Below, piece by piece: positions 32,952-42,956 of a DNA stretch of 64,000 nt. The number at the start of each line of letters is the position of its first letter. The first letter of the stretch is position 1. The notes under the pieces were generated by a model. The model was not told where the DNA came from. It worked only from the letters and a program-made list of their open reading frames with translations, and ran no database searches. Source of the stretch: Rheinheimera hassiensis (GTDB taxonomy: Bacteria > Pseudomonadota > Gammaproteobacteria > Enterobacterales > Alteromonadaceae). A program made the position numbers and the translations under genes. The DNA is taken from contig NZ_JAKUJZ010000001.1 in the NCBI RefSeq assembly GCF_022436675.1, positions 1 to 64,000 on the forward strand, given 5' to 3'.

Positions 32952-34591
32952 TAAAGTTTTCCTTTTAAACTTGAATCTACTGAGCGCGCCAGTAACATTA
33001 CCGGCAACAGGCTTACCAGCACAATCGCCAGTGCCGGTAGTGCGGCATCCGCTAAACGCTCGTCTGATGCCAGCTCATAAGTGCGCACTGCCAGCGTATT
33101 AAAGTTAAATGGCCGTAAAATAAGGGTGGCGGGCAGCTCTTTTAATACATCGACAAACACCAGCAATAATGCCGCCAGCACACTGGAGCGCAGCAGCGGT
33201 ACATGCACCTTTTGCAGTACCTGTAGCGGTGTATAGCCTAACGAGCGCGCAGCGTTGTCCATACTGGGTTTAATCCGCTCCAGCCCGGCTTCAACGCTGT
33301 GCAGTGACACTGCTAAAAAGCGCACACTGTAGGCCAGCAATAACGCAAATAAGGTACCGGAAAAAATAAGCCCGGTACGGATGCCAAACCATTGCTCGGC
33401 CAATAAATCGATACGGCCATCCAGATATGCCAGCGGTAACATGACGCCAATGGCGATAACAGTACCAGGCACCGCATAACCCAATGCCGCTACACGCACC
33501 GGCGCCTGCACCAGTGCATCAGCGCGCAGCCGCTTGCCATAAGCAAACAACAAGGCCAGCAGCACAGAAATAACTGCAGCCATCGCCGCCAGTGAAAAAC
33601 TGTTCCATACCAATTGGCCAAACTGCGGCGTAAGGGTTTGCTGATAGTTGCTCAGCGCCCAGCTCACCAGTTGCACGGCCGGAATAACAAAACCAAACAG
33701 CACCGGCAGTAAACATAACAGCAGCAACAACAACTGGCGCCCCGCACCAATGTTGCGCCTTGAGGCGGCATTGCTACGCTGGCCCTGATGATAATAACGG
33801 ATTTTACGCCGCGACCAGCGTTCGAGCAGCAGCAGCAATAAAACAAAACCGGTTAGCATAGCGGCCAGCTGGGCAGCAGCGACCTGATTTCCCATACCAA
33901 ACCAGGTACGGAAAATACCGGTGGTAAAGGTAGTAACACCAAAATACTGTACGGTGCCATAATCGGCAAAGGCTTCCATCATCGCCAATGCGGTACCGGT
34001 TAAAATAGCCGGCCGCGCCAGCGGTAAAGCAACTTTCCAGAAGTGCTGACGCGGTGTTAGCCCCAGGGTACGGCTGGCCTCAAACAAGGAGGCCGATTGC
34101 TCACGAAAGGCACTACGCGCCAGCATATAAACATAAGGATACAGCACCAGCGACAGCATAATAATGGCGCCACTGAGCGAGCGTATTTGCGGAAACCAGT
34201 AATCGCCGTAGCGCCAGTCAAACTGTGCCCGCAGCGCAGTTTGTGCCGGGCCGGCAAAATCCAGCATGCCGGTGTAGGTGTAAGCAATAATATAGGCAGG
34301 CATGGCCAGCGGCAGTAGTAATAACCACTCCAGCACACGCCGGCCGGTAAACTGATATTGAGTGATGATCCAGGCAGATGCCGTGCCCAGCAGCAAAGCA
34401 CCAAAGCCTGTGCCACCGGCCAGCAGTAAAGAGTTTATTACGTAGTCGGCCAGCACGGTCTGGCGTAAATGCTGCCAGACCTCGGGTTGCGGGTTAAAAG
34501 CACTGGCAAAAATGACCAGTACCGGCAGTGCCAGCAGCAGAGCTGGCAGCAATACCGACCAACGCCAGATATCACGCCAACCTGCTTTCAT
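32951..34591 (-). CDS. fbpB: Iron(III) ABC transporter permease FbpB
   Basis: A 546-residue double-permease protein with about 12 transmembrane segments and two copies of the binding-protein-dependent transport loop (EASRTLGLTPRQHFWKVALP and AARSLGYTPLQVLQKVHVP, the EAA-like motifs). The long fused form, with both permease halves in one chain, is normal for FbpB of the iron(III) type. It forms the channel for periplasmic ferric iron delivered by FbpA. It is adjacent to fbpA and overlaps fbpC. Confidence 0.9.
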   Translation of the reverse strand: MKAGWRDIWRWSVLLPALLLALPVLVIFASAFNPQPEVWQHLRQTVLADYVINSLLLAGGTGFGALLLGTASAWIITQYQFTGRRVLEWLLLLPLAMPAYIIAYTYTGMLDFAGPAQTALRAQFDWRYGDYWFPQIRSLSGAIIMLSLVLYPYVYMLARSAFREQSASLFEASRTLGLTPRQHFWKVALPLARPAILTGTALAMMEAFADYGTVQYFGVTTFTTGIFRTWFGMGNQVAAAQLAAMLTGFVLLLLLLERWSRRKIRYYHQGQRSNAASRRNIGAGRQLLLLLLCLLPVLFGFVIPAVQLVSWALSNYQQTLTPQFGQLVWNSFSLAAMAAVISVLLALLFAYGKRLRADALVQAPVRVAALGYAVPGTVIAIGVMLPLAYLDGRIDLLAEQWFGIRTGLIFSGTLFALLLAYSVRFLAVSLHSVEAGLERIKPSMDNAARSLGYTPLQVLQKVHVPLLRSSVLAALLLVFVDVLKELPATLILRPFNFNTLAVRTYELASDERLADAALPALAIVLVSLLPVMLLARSVDSSLKGKL

Positions 34592-34629
34592 CCGGCGGTA
34601 ACCACATTACAACAAATTGAATTCAAAGA

Positions 34630-35652
34630 TTATTTCCAGCCAGCGCGATCCATTACACGAATGGCTTCGGCGTTTAATTCCCCTAATTTGTCCAATTGTA
34701 ACTGGTCTGCTTTAAATTCACCAAAACCTTGTAAAATAGCACTGGCTTTTACACCCTCGCGCACAGGGTATTCGTGGTTTGCTTCGGCATACCACTGCTG
34801 CGATTCTGCCGTTGTCATATATTCCAGCAATTTAACGGCTTGCGCTTTGTTTGGTGCATATTTGGCCACACCCGCACCGGAAATATTCACATGCGCGCCG
34901 CGGCCATCCTGATTTGGCCAGAATACTTTTACTTTCTCTGCGGCAGCTTTTTCTGCCGGATCGGCCAGCATACCGCCTAAGTAGTAAGTGTTGGCAATGG
35001 CAATATCACATACGCCAGCCGCTGCTGCTTTGATCTGATCACGATCACCACCTTTAGGCGGCATAGCAAAATTAGCTACCAGGCCTTTAGCCCAGCTTTC
35101 TGCCTCAGCGGCGCCGTCATGAGCAATTAAGCTGGCCGTCATTGACTGGTTGTAAATATTGTCAGACGAACGGATACAAATACGGCCTTTCCATTTCGGA
35201 TCGGCTAAATCTTCATAGGTAGACAGCTGTTCCGGCTTTACTTTGCCAGGTACATACATAATGGGCCGGGCACGCATAGTCAGGCCGTACCATAAACCGG
35301 CAGGGTCACGTAGCGCTGCTGGAATCGCACTGCTTAACACTTCAGACTGCACGCTTTGCAGCACGCCCTGCTGCTTGGCGCGGTGTAAACGGCCAACATC
35401 AGTGCTAATTAGCACATCTGCCGGGCTGTTGCGGCCTTCGCTGGCCATACGGCTAATCAGTTCATCCGGTTTGCCGGTGATCAGGTTTACTTTGATGCCG
35501 GTATCGGCGGTAAACTTATCCAGCAGCGGCTTAATCAGTTCTTCCTGCCTGGCTGAATAGATATTGACTTCAGCAGCCTGCGCCGCTGCCATATTCATTA
35601 ATGCGCTGGCGATACCTGCGCCAAGTAAAGTTAATGCGTAAGCTGGTTTCAT
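34630..35652 (-). CDS. fbpA: Iron(III) binding protein FbpA
   Basis: A 340-residue periplasmic binding protein with a signal peptide (MKPAYALTLLGAGIASALM, cleavage near AAQAAE). It then reads VNIYSARQEELIKPLL, the FbpA/FutA-type N terminus, and has the tyrosine pair of these proteins in NTYYLGGML, which coordinates ferric iron. It delivers Fe(III) to FbpBC. Upstream is a Fur-like site, so repression by Fur under iron-rich conditions is likely. Confidence 0.9.
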   Translation of the reverse strand: MKPAYALTLLGAGIASALMNMAAAQAAEVNIYSARQEELIKPLLDKFTADTGIKVNLITGKPDELISRMASEGRNSPADVLISTDVGRLHRAKQQGVLQSVQSEVLSSAIPAALRDPAGLWYGLTMRARPIMYVPGKVKPEQLSTYEDLADPKWKGRICIRSSDNIYNQSMTASLIAHDGAAEAESWAKGLVANFAMPPKGGDRDQIKAAAAGVCDIAIANTYYLGGMLADPAEKAAAEKVKVFWPNQDGRGAHVNISGAGVAKYAPNKAQAVKLLEYMTTAESQQWYAEANHEYPVREGVKASAILQGFGEFKADQLQLDKLGELNAEAIRVMDRAGWK

Positions 35653-35706
35653 ACTGCCACTCCCAAAAAGTGTTTAGGTAGAAAAGACAAGCTATATAAG
35701 CATAAA

Positions 35707-35721
35707 TACGAATTATTCTCA
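35707..35721 (-). promoter_or_regulatory. Fur-like operator upstream of fbpA
   Basis: On the minus strand TGAGAAT-A-ATTCGTA forms an inverted repeat with 5 of 7 arm positions paired, close to the 7-1-7 Fur consensus. It sits about 55-70 bases before the fbpA start, near the expected promoter. Confidence 0.55.
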
Positions 35722-35743
35722 ATGAGATAAGGGGCAGTCTGAC

Positions 35744-35778
35744 AAAAAAAGGCCGTTAAATTTGCATTAACGGCCTTT
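35744..35778 (-). terminator. Terminator of the AztD-like gene
   Basis: AAAGGCCGTTAA and its complement around a short loop, followed on the minus strand by seven T. It ends the lipoprotein gene before the fbpA promoter region. Confidence 0.85.
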
Positions 35779-35807
35779 GCTGTAACGCTGACTAACGCCT
35801 GATGGTG

Positions 35808-37154
35808 TTAATGGTCATGCGCTTCGGCTGGTTCAGCGATACCGAGCCATACCAGCTTATGTGGCATAAAGTTAAGCTGTTTGGTTGCGATAACCTCAGC
35901 ATCAGCGGTATCTACGCTAAGCAATGTCTGGCCGATAGGGTTAATAACATACACTTTGTCGTCGCTGGCAGAAATGGCCAGCTCAAACCGGCTGCCTTCA
36001 GGCATGGTGGCGACATCTGCAGTAGTTAGCTGCACTTTGGCAACAAACTCAAACGCGGCTTCATCTGTGCCATCATGCTCGTGGCCGTGATAGTTCAAAA
36101 TGGTTAAATAACCCAGGCTGTCCAGCAGCACAAACTTGCTGCCGTGGTCAGCAAAGCCATAACCGGTCACGGTAGCCCCATCTGTTGCTTGCCAGTCTAT
36201 CAGGTCCATTTCGCCGTCGTGGGCATGAATAGCAAACACACTGGTACCGGCAAAACCAACAAAGTGTTCGGCATGCATATCGCCCACTAAGGTGCCTATG
36301 CGCATGGTGCCGGTAATATCTGCAGTATTAGCCAGCTTGCTGGCAGTGAAGGTTGTACCTTCCTGCTCTATCAGCAACACACCGTCGGTACAGCCAAAGC
36401 TAATAAAGTGCTCGTTTTGTGCACTGCCATGTAAGCCGGGGCATAGTTCGTCAAATACCAATTCTTCATGGTAGTGATCGCCATGTTGTCCGTACAAGGC
36501 AACCTTGTCTGGCAAGGTGGTGGCACTGTTGGCATCGCGTACTGTGGATAACAAATAATCGCCGCGCGGCTGGGCTGCGCCGTGCATATTCAGGCTGTAG
36601 TTTAATACCGGATAGCCGTTGCTGTCGGTAGTAATATCCGCATCGCTAATTACCGCTACCGCAGCGGGTGTGCTACTGGCGGCATCGCCGTCAAAAAACA
36701 CCGCCAGTTGGCTATCGCTGGCCGTAATATGCGTCGGGCGGCTGTCGCTTAAAACAAAGCTGACTAACTCGGGGTCTTGCTGGTAGTCATGCAGGTGATC
36801 AACATGATCTTCCTGATACAGACCACCGTCGATAAATTCTACCCGGTCTGTGGTGCGCTGTATCGCCAGCGCATAACGGTGTGCAGGCGAAGCGGCCAGT
36901 GCTGACGGAATATCTGCCACCGCAAAGCTATCCAGCAAGCTGCCGTCATTTAACTCGTATACAGACAGCAGGTTTGAATCTTTGGCAGAAATAACCAACC
37001 GGCCAGCTGCGCTAACGTCATCGTGGTCATGATCGTGATCGTCTTCTATCGGAATTGGCTCTTTTTCGACGATATTGGTTGTGCTGTCACCACAGGCACT
37101 GAGTAAAGAGGCGCCGATCAGCAAGGCTGCCAGGCTTAATTTAGTTTGTAACAT
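35808..37154 (-). CDS. His-rich beta-propeller lipoprotein (AztD-like zinc chaperone)
   Basis: A 448-residue lipoprotein (signal with LLSAC lipobox). Just after the cysteine a DDHDHDHDD cluster appears, and many more His residues are spread through the chain. The body has repeated beta-strand pairs of a propeller (for example LVISAKDSNLLSVYELNDG). This composition matches AztD-type periplasmic zinc chaperones. The start at 37154 has AAGGAG 6-7 bases upstream. It lies 69 bases behind the zinc TonB receptor and in the same direction, so it is probably co-transcribed under Zur. No AztABC transporter is in the window. Confidence 0.65.
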   Translation of the reverse strand: MLQTKLSLAALLIGASLLSACGDSTTNIVEKEPIPIEDDHDHDHDDVSAAGRLVISAKDSNLLSVYELNDGSLLDSFAVADIPSALAASPAHRYALAIQRTTDRVEFIDGGLYQEDHVDHLHDYQQDPELVSFVLSDSRPTHITASDSQLAVFFDGDAASSTPAAVAVISDADITTDSNGYPVLNYSLNMHGAAQPRGDYLLSTVRDANSATTLPDKVALYGQHGDHYHEELVFDELCPGLHGSAQNEHFISFGCTDGVLLIEQEGTTFTASKLANTADITGTMRIGTLVGDMHAEHFVGFAGTSVFAIHAHDGEMDLIDWQATDGATVTGYGFADHGSKFVLLDSLGYLTILNYHGHEHDGTDEAAFEFVAKVQLTTADVATMPEGSRFELAISASDDKVYVINPIGQTLLSVDTADAEVIATKQLNFMPHKLVWLGIAEPAEAHDH

Positions 37155-37222
37155 TACCACTCCTTGTTATAAGTAAAAGGTGCAGCAGGCCAGGAACCAG
37201 AGTTAACCTGCTGCACAAAAAA

Positions 37223-39640
37223 TCAGAAACTGCCGCGTATACCCACTGCCACAGAGCGGCCAGGCAACGGCGTTAAATCTTTTAAAAATGAGGTGTGTAC
37301 CCGGGCTTCTTCGTCAGTCAGGTTCTGGCCTTTGATATAGGCTGTTAACTGCTGTGGCCCCAGATCAAAGCGGTAGCTGACACTGGCGTCCAACAGGGTG
37401 TAACCTGCGGTGGCTTGTTCCAGTTCAGACACTTTGTCTTGTTTAAAGTATCGGGTAGCGCGCAGATCAGCGCTCAGCGCATCGAGCTCGTAAGCCAGCT
37501 CTGCTGCGAGCCGCAGTGGTGGTGTGCGCGGTAAATCGCCGCCGCCCTGCAAGCGGGCGCGGATATAATCGCCCTGTAGGGTTAACTTGAACGGATCATT
37601 AATCTGCCAGCTAAACTGGGCTTCCAGGCCATGTAAAGTGACATCGGCAGCGGTAAACAGATACACCGGCAGCTCAGCATCGTGGCTGTGACCGTGGTCT
37701 TCTTCACCATGAGCATGGCCAGCGTGATTGTGACCAGATTCGGCAAACAAGCCGGTATTTTGCTGGTAATAGTAGTTGTCTATGCGGTTGTAAAAGGCAT
37801 TGAGCACAAAACCGGTATTACCGCTGAATTTGCGCAGTGTAATATCCAGGTTGTTCGCCACTTCCATTTCAATTGGCTGGGTGTTTAACACCAGCTCATC
37901 GCCTTCCAGCATAAACAGTGCGCCAACTTCATAAGACGCAGTGCCGATATGTGCACCAAACGACAGTAACTCTGAGGCTGAAGGTGCCCGCTGAGAGCGT
38001 GATACCGACAGGCCAAGGTTATAACCTTCGGTAAAATCCCACACCGTTCCGGCTGACACACTGTAAGGCGTAAAACGCTGACTGACATCAAACACACGGA
38101 TAAATCCGGCTTCACCGCCATGATCATGGCCGTGATCATCGCCATCATGATCATGAGCTCCGATATCAGGCAGTAGTACATCGGTAGCGTCAATTGTTAC
38201 GCGTTCAACACGTGCGCCCATTTGCACTAACCAGGGGCCGAAATGCCGCTCTTCCATCCAGCCCAGTGCCAGCATTTGCGTCTCTGATGGCGGGGTAAAC
38301 GCCTCTTCGCCGATGGCTTCAAAATCGCTGAACTTATAATGCAGGCTCAGGCCACCGCGCCAGTTCTGATAAGGCCGGTGCAGTATTTCCAGTCGCGCTT
38401 CGTGGCTTTGATTCTGAAAAGTAGTGCCGACAACACCGGCTTCAATTTCACTGTGTTCATAGTCTGTAAACGCCAGGCGGGTATTTACCGCCCGAATAAG
38501 GCCAGATGAGAAGTTCAGCTCACTGAGCAACTGATAACGGTTTTGCGTTAAATCAGCATAAACCTGCTCTTCGCCAGCGTGATCAACGCCTTCTTCTTCG
38601 TGGGCTTCCTCTTCATGGCTACCATGCGAATGGCCGGGAATACCGTACTCACGATCTAAACGGCCATAAGAAACACCCACATAGCCGTTGTCCAGCAAAT
38701 AACTGCCACCCAGTGTGAACCCTTTGGCGGTAGCGGCAGTGCTGGCCACCCGGCCTTTTACCGCATCGTCATCCGGTTGTGCTTCTGCAAAGCCCGGAAT
38801 GCTGTAGTCGTCGCTGTCGCGCCAGAAACCATCAATATAAAGACCAATATTATCGACGCCGGTAACCAGTGAGCCTGCGGCCAGCTTTTCGTTATTAACT
38901 GACTCACGCTGCACCATCCATTCGGCGCGGGTGCTGTTGTCGGTAGGAATACGCTCATCTACCACGTTAACCACACCGCCAATAGCGCCGCTGCCGTAAA
39001 ACAACGTCGCCGGGCCGCGCAGCACTTCAATCTGGGTGGCAGTGCTGGCCTCGCTTGCTACGCTGTGATCGGGGCCAACACGTGAAGCATCACCGGCGTC
39101 TAAACCGTTTTGGGTAATTAACACACGCGGGCCGTCCAACCCCCGGATAATCGGGCTGCTGGCAACGCCACCATAAAAATTAGAATGCACACCGACTTCG
39201 TTTTTCAGTGTATCGCCCAGGGTAGCGGCCTGACGCATTTTCAGGGCATCACCGGCCAATACACTAACCGGCAAAGCCGATTCAGTGGCAGAAGCATGAA
39301 ACAGGCTGGCTTTTACATCTATCACCTCTATTGTGCTGTTAAGCAGCACCAGGCTGACATCACTTAACCCCTGCTGCGGCACAGTGAAATGAAAATTACG
39401 GTGTGCATAGCGCGGCGCTTCAATATGCAGCTCGGCGTCCTGCATTAATAATTGGCTTACACTGAAGCGGCCAGTCTCGTCCGTTACTGCATGCTGGTTT
39501 TCTCCTACCACCGTAACTTTGGCACCCGCTACAGGTTTACCCGCGCTGTCGGTTACCACACCGGAAATAGACTCAGCACTTACCTGGCCGGATAACAGGC
39601 TGCCAGCCACCAGACAAGCCAATATGGTTTTCTTAAACAT
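37223..39640 (-). CDS. TonB-dependent zinc receptor (ZnuD-like)
   Basis: An 805-residue outer-membrane receptor: signal peptide, a carboxypeptidase-like regulatory domain (VTDSAGKPVAGAKVTVVGEN), a plug with SPIIRGLDGPRVLITQNGLD, and a 22-strand barrel ending in aromatic residues (GIRGSF). Several surface loops are rich in His/Asp/Glu (HGSHEEEAHEEEGVDHAG; HDHDGDDHGHDHGGEAG; HNHAGHAHGEEDHGHSHD), typical of the ZnuD zinc receptors. It imports zinc or a zinc complex using TonB energy. The start at 39640 has GGGGAA before it. Two Zur-type operators lie 70-110 bases upstream. Confidence 0.85.
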   Translation of the reverse strand: MFKKTILACLVAGSLLSGQVSAESISGVVTDSAGKPVAGAKVTVVGENQHAVTDETGRFSVSQLLMQDAELHIEAPRYAHRNFHFTVPQQGLSDVSLVLLNSTIEVIDVKASLFHASATESALPVSVLAGDALKMRQAATLGDTLKNEVGVHSNFYGGVASSPIIRGLDGPRVLITQNGLDAGDASRVGPDHSVASEASTATQIEVLRGPATLFYGSGAIGGVVNVVDERIPTDNSTRAEWMVQRESVNNEKLAAGSLVTGVDNIGLYIDGFWRDSDDYSIPGFAEAQPDDDAVKGRVASTAATAKGFTLGGSYLLDNGYVGVSYGRLDREYGIPGHSHGSHEEEAHEEEGVDHAGEEQVYADLTQNRYQLLSELNFSSGLIRAVNTRLAFTDYEHSEIEAGVVGTTFQNQSHEARLEILHRPYQNWRGGLSLHYKFSDFEAIGEEAFTPPSETQMLALGWMEERHFGPWLVQMGARVERVTIDATDVLLPDIGAHDHDGDDHGHDHGGEAGFIRVFDVSQRFTPYSVSAGTVWDFTEGYNLGLSVSRSQRAPSASELLSFGAHIGTASYEVGALFMLEGDELVLNTQPIEMEVANNLDITLRKFSGNTGFVLNAFYNRIDNYYYQQNTGLFAESGHNHAGHAHGEEDHGHSHDAELPVYLFTAADVTLHGLEAQFSWQINDPFKLTLQGDYIRARLQGGGDLPRTPPLRLAAELAYELDALSADLRATRYFKQDKVSELEQATAGYTLLDASVSYRFDLGPQQLTAYIKGQNLTDEEARVHTSFLKDLTPLPGRSVAVGIRGSF

Positions 39641-39710
39641 CTTATTCCCCATAAATACACACGCATCGCTGCTGCAACAACCTGTCGCAGCATTTGACGG
39701 CTCAATTGTT

Positions 39711-39722
39711 ATGTTATAACAT
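39711..39722. promoter_or_regulatory. Zur-type operator 1
   Basis: The perfect palindrome ATGTTATAACAT, the core of gammaproteobacterial Zur sites. It lies in the space between divergent zinc genes, closer to the ZnuD-like gene. Confidence 0.75.
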
Positions 39723-39737
39723 CTTTCAACTTATGTG

Positions 39738-39749
39738 ATGTTATAACAT
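39738..39749. promoter_or_regulatory. Zur-type operator 2
   Basis: A second identical ATGTTATAACAT, 27 bases from the first (center to center). With operator 1 it could control both divergent transcripts: the receptor operon to the left and the MerC/COG0523/FolE2 operon to the right. Confidence 0.75.
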
Positions 39750-39820
39750 TATTTATCATCAATGCAACGCTCGCGGGCAAATAACATCACTTCGCCACAA
39801 CGACTTACCAGAGGAAGCTT

Positions 39821-40195
39821 ATGAAAGATCTTATTGCCGCCGCCTTATCGGGCTTGTGCGTGGTGCACTGCATCGCCACGCCGTTGCTACTGGCGCTGGG
39901 TAGCTCGGGCTTACTGCTGGGTGTATTTAGTTCAGAATGGTTTCATTACCTGATGCTACTGCCTATCAGCGCCATGCTGGCATGGAGCCTGCCCGGAGGC
40001 TGGTGTATCCACCGCAGTAAAGCCCCTTTTGCCCTCGGGCTTGGCGGCTTTTTACTACTGATTGCCTCATTGTTTGCCGGTCACGATGCCGAAGCGGCAC
40101 TGGCTGTTATTGGCGGCTTACTGTTGATTGGTGCGCATTTGTATAACAGAAAACTGTTACATAACCTGCAGGTGGCTGAACATGCAGCACATTAA
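39821..40195 (+). CDS. MerC-domain membrane protein
   Basis: A 124-residue protein with four membrane segments. [17 protein letters not shown] has the Cys-x-x-His-Cys pattern of MerC-family proteins, which in mercury resistance transport Hg2+. In Zur regulons such short MerC proteins are common and may move zinc or another soft metal. It is the first gene of the right-hand zinc operon (AGAGGAAG before the start) and overlaps the GTPase start by 14 bases. Confidence 0.75.
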   Translation: MKDLIAAALSGLCVVHCIATPLLLALGSSGLLLGVFSSEWFHYLMLLPISAMLAWSLPGGWCIHRSKAPFALGLGGFLLLIASLFAGHDAEAALAVIGGLLLIGAHLYNRKLLHNLQVAEHAAH

Positions 40196-41402
40196 TTCAA
40201 CAGCTGACAAACGCTTACCGGTTACCGTATTATCCGGCTTTTTAGGTGCCGGCAAAACCACCTTACTCAACCATATATTGCACAACCGCGACGGCTTGCG
40301 CGTAGCCGTTATCGTTAACGATATGAGCGACGTGAATATTGATGCCAGAGAGCTAAATACTGAAGTCAGCTTAAACCGCGCCGAAGAAAAGCTGGTAGAA
40401 ATGAGCAACGGCTGCATTTGCTGCACCTTGCGCGAAGATTTGCTGCTAGAAGTGGGCAAGCTGGCCAAAGCCGGCCGGTTTGACTACTTACTGATTGAAT
40501 CAACAGGCATTTCTGAACCGCTGCCGATTGCTGAAACCTTCACCTTTGAGCACGAAGACGGCCAGAGCCTGGCCGATATTGCCCGGCTGGATACGCTGGT
40601 AACGGTGGTAGATGCAGTTAACTTTATGGCCGACTTTGAAGCTGCCCAGGATTTAGCTGAGCGTGGCGAAAGCCTGGGCGAAGACGATGAGCGCAGCGTA
40701 GCCGATTTACTGATTGAGCAGGTCGAGTTTTGCGATGTGCTAGTGATCAGCAAAACTGATCTGATCACAGAATTACAGTTGCAGCGTCTTAAAGCCATTT
40801 TGCGCAGTTTAAACAGCCGCGCCCGTATTATTCAGGCGCAACAGGGCAAGGTCGACCCGGCACAAATCCTTAACACCGGGCTGTTTAACTTTGAGCAGGC
40901 ACAACAAGCCCCGGGCTGGTTGCAGGAGCTACGTGGCGAGCATACACCCGAAACTGAAGAATACGGCATCAGCAGCTTTGCTTTTACTGCCCGCAAACCG
41001 TTTCATCCCCAGCGGTTTTACGCTTTTTTACACCAGAACTGGCCCAGTGGCCGCTTGCTGCGCTCAAAAGGTTATTTTTGGCTGGCCAGTACGCCAGAAT
41101 ACGCCTGGCTGTGGCATCAGGCCGGCGGTATCGCGCGTTATAATATGGCCGGGCTATTCTGGCAGGCCGTGCCGGCAGAGCAGTGGCCGCAAGAACCTGA
41201 GCTGCAAGAGGCTATTATACAAAGCTGGGCCGAACCTTACGGCGACAGACGCCAGGAACTGGTGTTTATCGGCCAGCAACTGGAAAAAACCACCATGCTG
41301 GCCCAGCTTGAAGCTTGCCTGCTAACCGATGATGAGCTTGCATTGGGCGAGCTGCAATGGCAGCAACTGCCTAGCCCTTTTGCACAGGAACAAGTGCCAT
41401 GA
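40182..41402 (+). CDS. COG0523 GTPase, zinc metallochaperone (ZigA/YeiR-like)
   Basis: About 406 residues from ATG 40182. G1 motif GFLGAGKTT, the CICC-type metal site in [11 protein letters not shown], and ESTGISEP plus SKTDL for nucleotide binding. The C-terminal CobW-C part is present. COG0523 enzymes transfer metal to client proteins; members in Zur-regulated operons with FolE2 and PyrC paralogues are zinc-related. It overlaps the MerC-like gene and the following DUF1826 gene, a tight operon. Confidence 0.85.
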   Translation: MQHINSTADKRLPVTVLSGFLGAGKTTLLNHILHNRDGLRVAVIVNDMSDVNIDARELNTEVSLNRAEEKLVEMSNGCICCTLREDLLLEVGKLAKAGRFDYLLIESTGISEPLPIAETFTFEHEDGQSLADIARLDTLVTVVDAVNFMADFEAAQDLAERGESLGEDDERSVADLLIEQVEFCDVLVISKTDLITELQLQRLKAILRSLNSRARIIQAQQGKVDPAQILNTGLFNFEQAQQAPGWLQELRGEHTPETEEYGISSFAFTARKPFHPQRFYAFLHQNWPSGRLLRSKGYFWLASTPEYAWLWHQAGGIARYNMAGLFWQAVPAEQWPQEPELQEAIIQSWAEPYGDRRQELVFIGQQLEKTTMLAQLEACLLTDDELALGELQWQQLPSPFAQEQVP

Positions 41403-41986
41403 GTGCCTTGCCCTTTTCTGAATTTAAACTGTTAAATAATCTTCCAGCGCGCCAGCTTAGCGATAGCAGTACCGATGTATTGCCACAAATATTCGCCCCT
41501 GACGTTAACCTGGTTAGCTGGCAGCGCAAGGCAGAGCCGCTTATTACCGCTTACTGCAACCAACTTACACTGGCGATGCCGTTAAAACGTATTGTTGGTA
41601 TAGATACCGTGCAAAGCGATATTGCCGCGGCATTGCCGGAAGCACCGGGCAAAGCCGCGCTACTGGCAGATATTGTCCTGGTGTGTCAGATGTTTAGCTG
41701 CCTGATGGATTGCCAGCAACTTGGCTTGCGCTTAGAAACACTGCAGCGCCCCATGTGCCCGAAATTTCATACCGACCATCTGGTATGCCGCCTGGTATGC
41801 ACTTATCTGGGCCCTGGCACTGAGTGGCTGGATGCTGCCGGTAATATGGCTCATGCCTCATCTTTTGCCGTTACCTTACTCAAAGGCTCCGGCTGGGAGG
41901 GCAATGAGCAGCAAGCCATAGTGCATCGCTCACCCGCAGCAGCATTACCAAGAGTATTACTGACGCTGGACCCAATATACCCCTGA
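41399..41986 (+). CDS. DUF1826 protein of the zinc operon
   Basis: A 195-residue protein starting at an ATGA overlap with the GTPase gene. The order [21 protein letters not shown] and later a [10 protein letters not shown] segment match DUF1826 proteins, which recur next to COG0523 genes. The conserved His/Asp/Cys residues suggest metal or cofactor binding; the biochemical role is unknown. Zinc-limitation expression is expected from the operon. Confidence 0.75.
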   Translation: MSALPFSEFKLLNNLPARQLSDSSTDVLPQIFAPDVNLVSWQRKAEPLITAYCNQLTLAMPLKRIVGIDTVQSDIAAALPEAPGKAALLADIVLVCQMFSCLMDCQQLGLRLETLQRPMCPKFHTDHLVCRLVCTYLGPGTEWLDAAGNMAHASSFAVTLLKGSGWEGNEQQAIVHRSPAAALPRVLLTLDPIYP

Positions 41987-42041
41987 TTGCAGCAGCCCTT
42001 GTCATCAACATACCAACGGCTGAATAAGGATTTACCCACTG

Positions 42042-42956
42042 ATGTTTGCCCCGGATCTTGCTGATACTGCCCACGCTGCCAGCCCGGCTTTCGCCGTTGC
42101 GCTGGAAAACGTCGGTATGCAACATATTGATTTAATCTTGACACTGTCTGACTTACCGCAGCAACCCCTTGCTGTAAAAGCAGATGTTAGCGTTAACCTG
42201 CCCCAACCGGATAAAAAAGGCATTCATATGTCCCGGCTGTATCAGCATCTGTATCAGTGGGTACAAGTGCAGTCTGTCAGCCCGGCAACGCTGCACCATT
42301 TGTTGACGATACTGCTGCAAAGCCAGCAAGAATGTGCCAGCACCAGTGCCACCTTGCACCTTAATGCCCAGCTCTTATTGCGCCGGCCAGCATTAAAAAC
42401 CCCGGCACTGGCTGGTTTTAAAGCCTATCCGCTCGCCATTAGTGCGACCTTGATAAACAACAAACTAAGTATTGAACTCAGTGTGGCTATTGGTTACTCC
42501 TCTACCTGCCCCTGCTCGGCGTCGCTAAGCCGCCAGTTGCTGAGCGAGCAGTTTCAGCAGCAGTTTGCTGGTCAGCCTGTCGTTGACACTGCCCTGGCCA
42601 GCCAGTGGCTATTGCAACATGCCAGCCTGGCCACACCACATAGCCAGCGCAGCACCGCGCAGCTTCGCATTAAACTTAACCCGGCGCAGCATGATTTTGG
42701 CATCCTGCCCCTGATTGACCGCGCCGAGCAGGCATTGGCCACGCCACTGCAAACCGCTGTAAAACGCGCCGACGAACAGGAATTTGCCCGCCTTAACGGC
42801 GCCAACCTGATGTTTGTCGAAGATGCCGCCAGGCGATTACATGCGGCCCTAAGCCAGAATTATGCTGCTTTTAGCATTGATGTTGCGCACCATGAAAGCC
42901 TGCATCCGCATGATGCGGTCGCTAACGTCACCTTTGCGGCCAGCTCCAATGGATAA
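42042..42956 (+). CDS. folE2: GTP cyclohydrolase FolE2
   Basis: A 304-residue enzyme of the FolE2 (type IB GTP cyclohydrolase I) family. KGIHMSR, STCPCS, ARLNGANLMFVEDAAR and HHESLHPHDA carry the expected residues. It makes dihydroneopterin triphosphate for folate or queuosine synthesis. FolE2 can use metals other than zinc, in contrast to the usual FolE, and so replaces it during zinc starvation. The DUF1826 gene lies 55 bases upstream and the PyrC-like gene overlaps by 8 bases. Confidence 0.9.
   Translation: MFAPDLADTAHAASPAFAVALENVGMQHIDLILTLSDLPQQPLAVKADVSVNLPQPDKKGIHMSRLYQHLYQWVQVQSVSPATLHHLLTILLQSQQECASTSATLHLNAQLLLRRPALKTPALAGFKAYPLAISATLINNKLSIELSVAIGYSSTCPCSASLSRQLLSEQFQQQFAGQPVVDTALASQWLLQHASLATPHSQRSTAQLRIKLNPAQHDFGILPLIDRAEQALATPLQTAVKRADEQEFARLNGANLMFVEDAARRLHAALSQNYAAFSIDVAHHESLHPHDAVANVTFAASSNG

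Noticed and set aside
42862-42948. Upstream extension of the pyrC-like frame
   Set aside because: It lies within folE2 and would be an arbitrary out-of-frame reading; the ATG at 42949 begins a sequence that fits the family.
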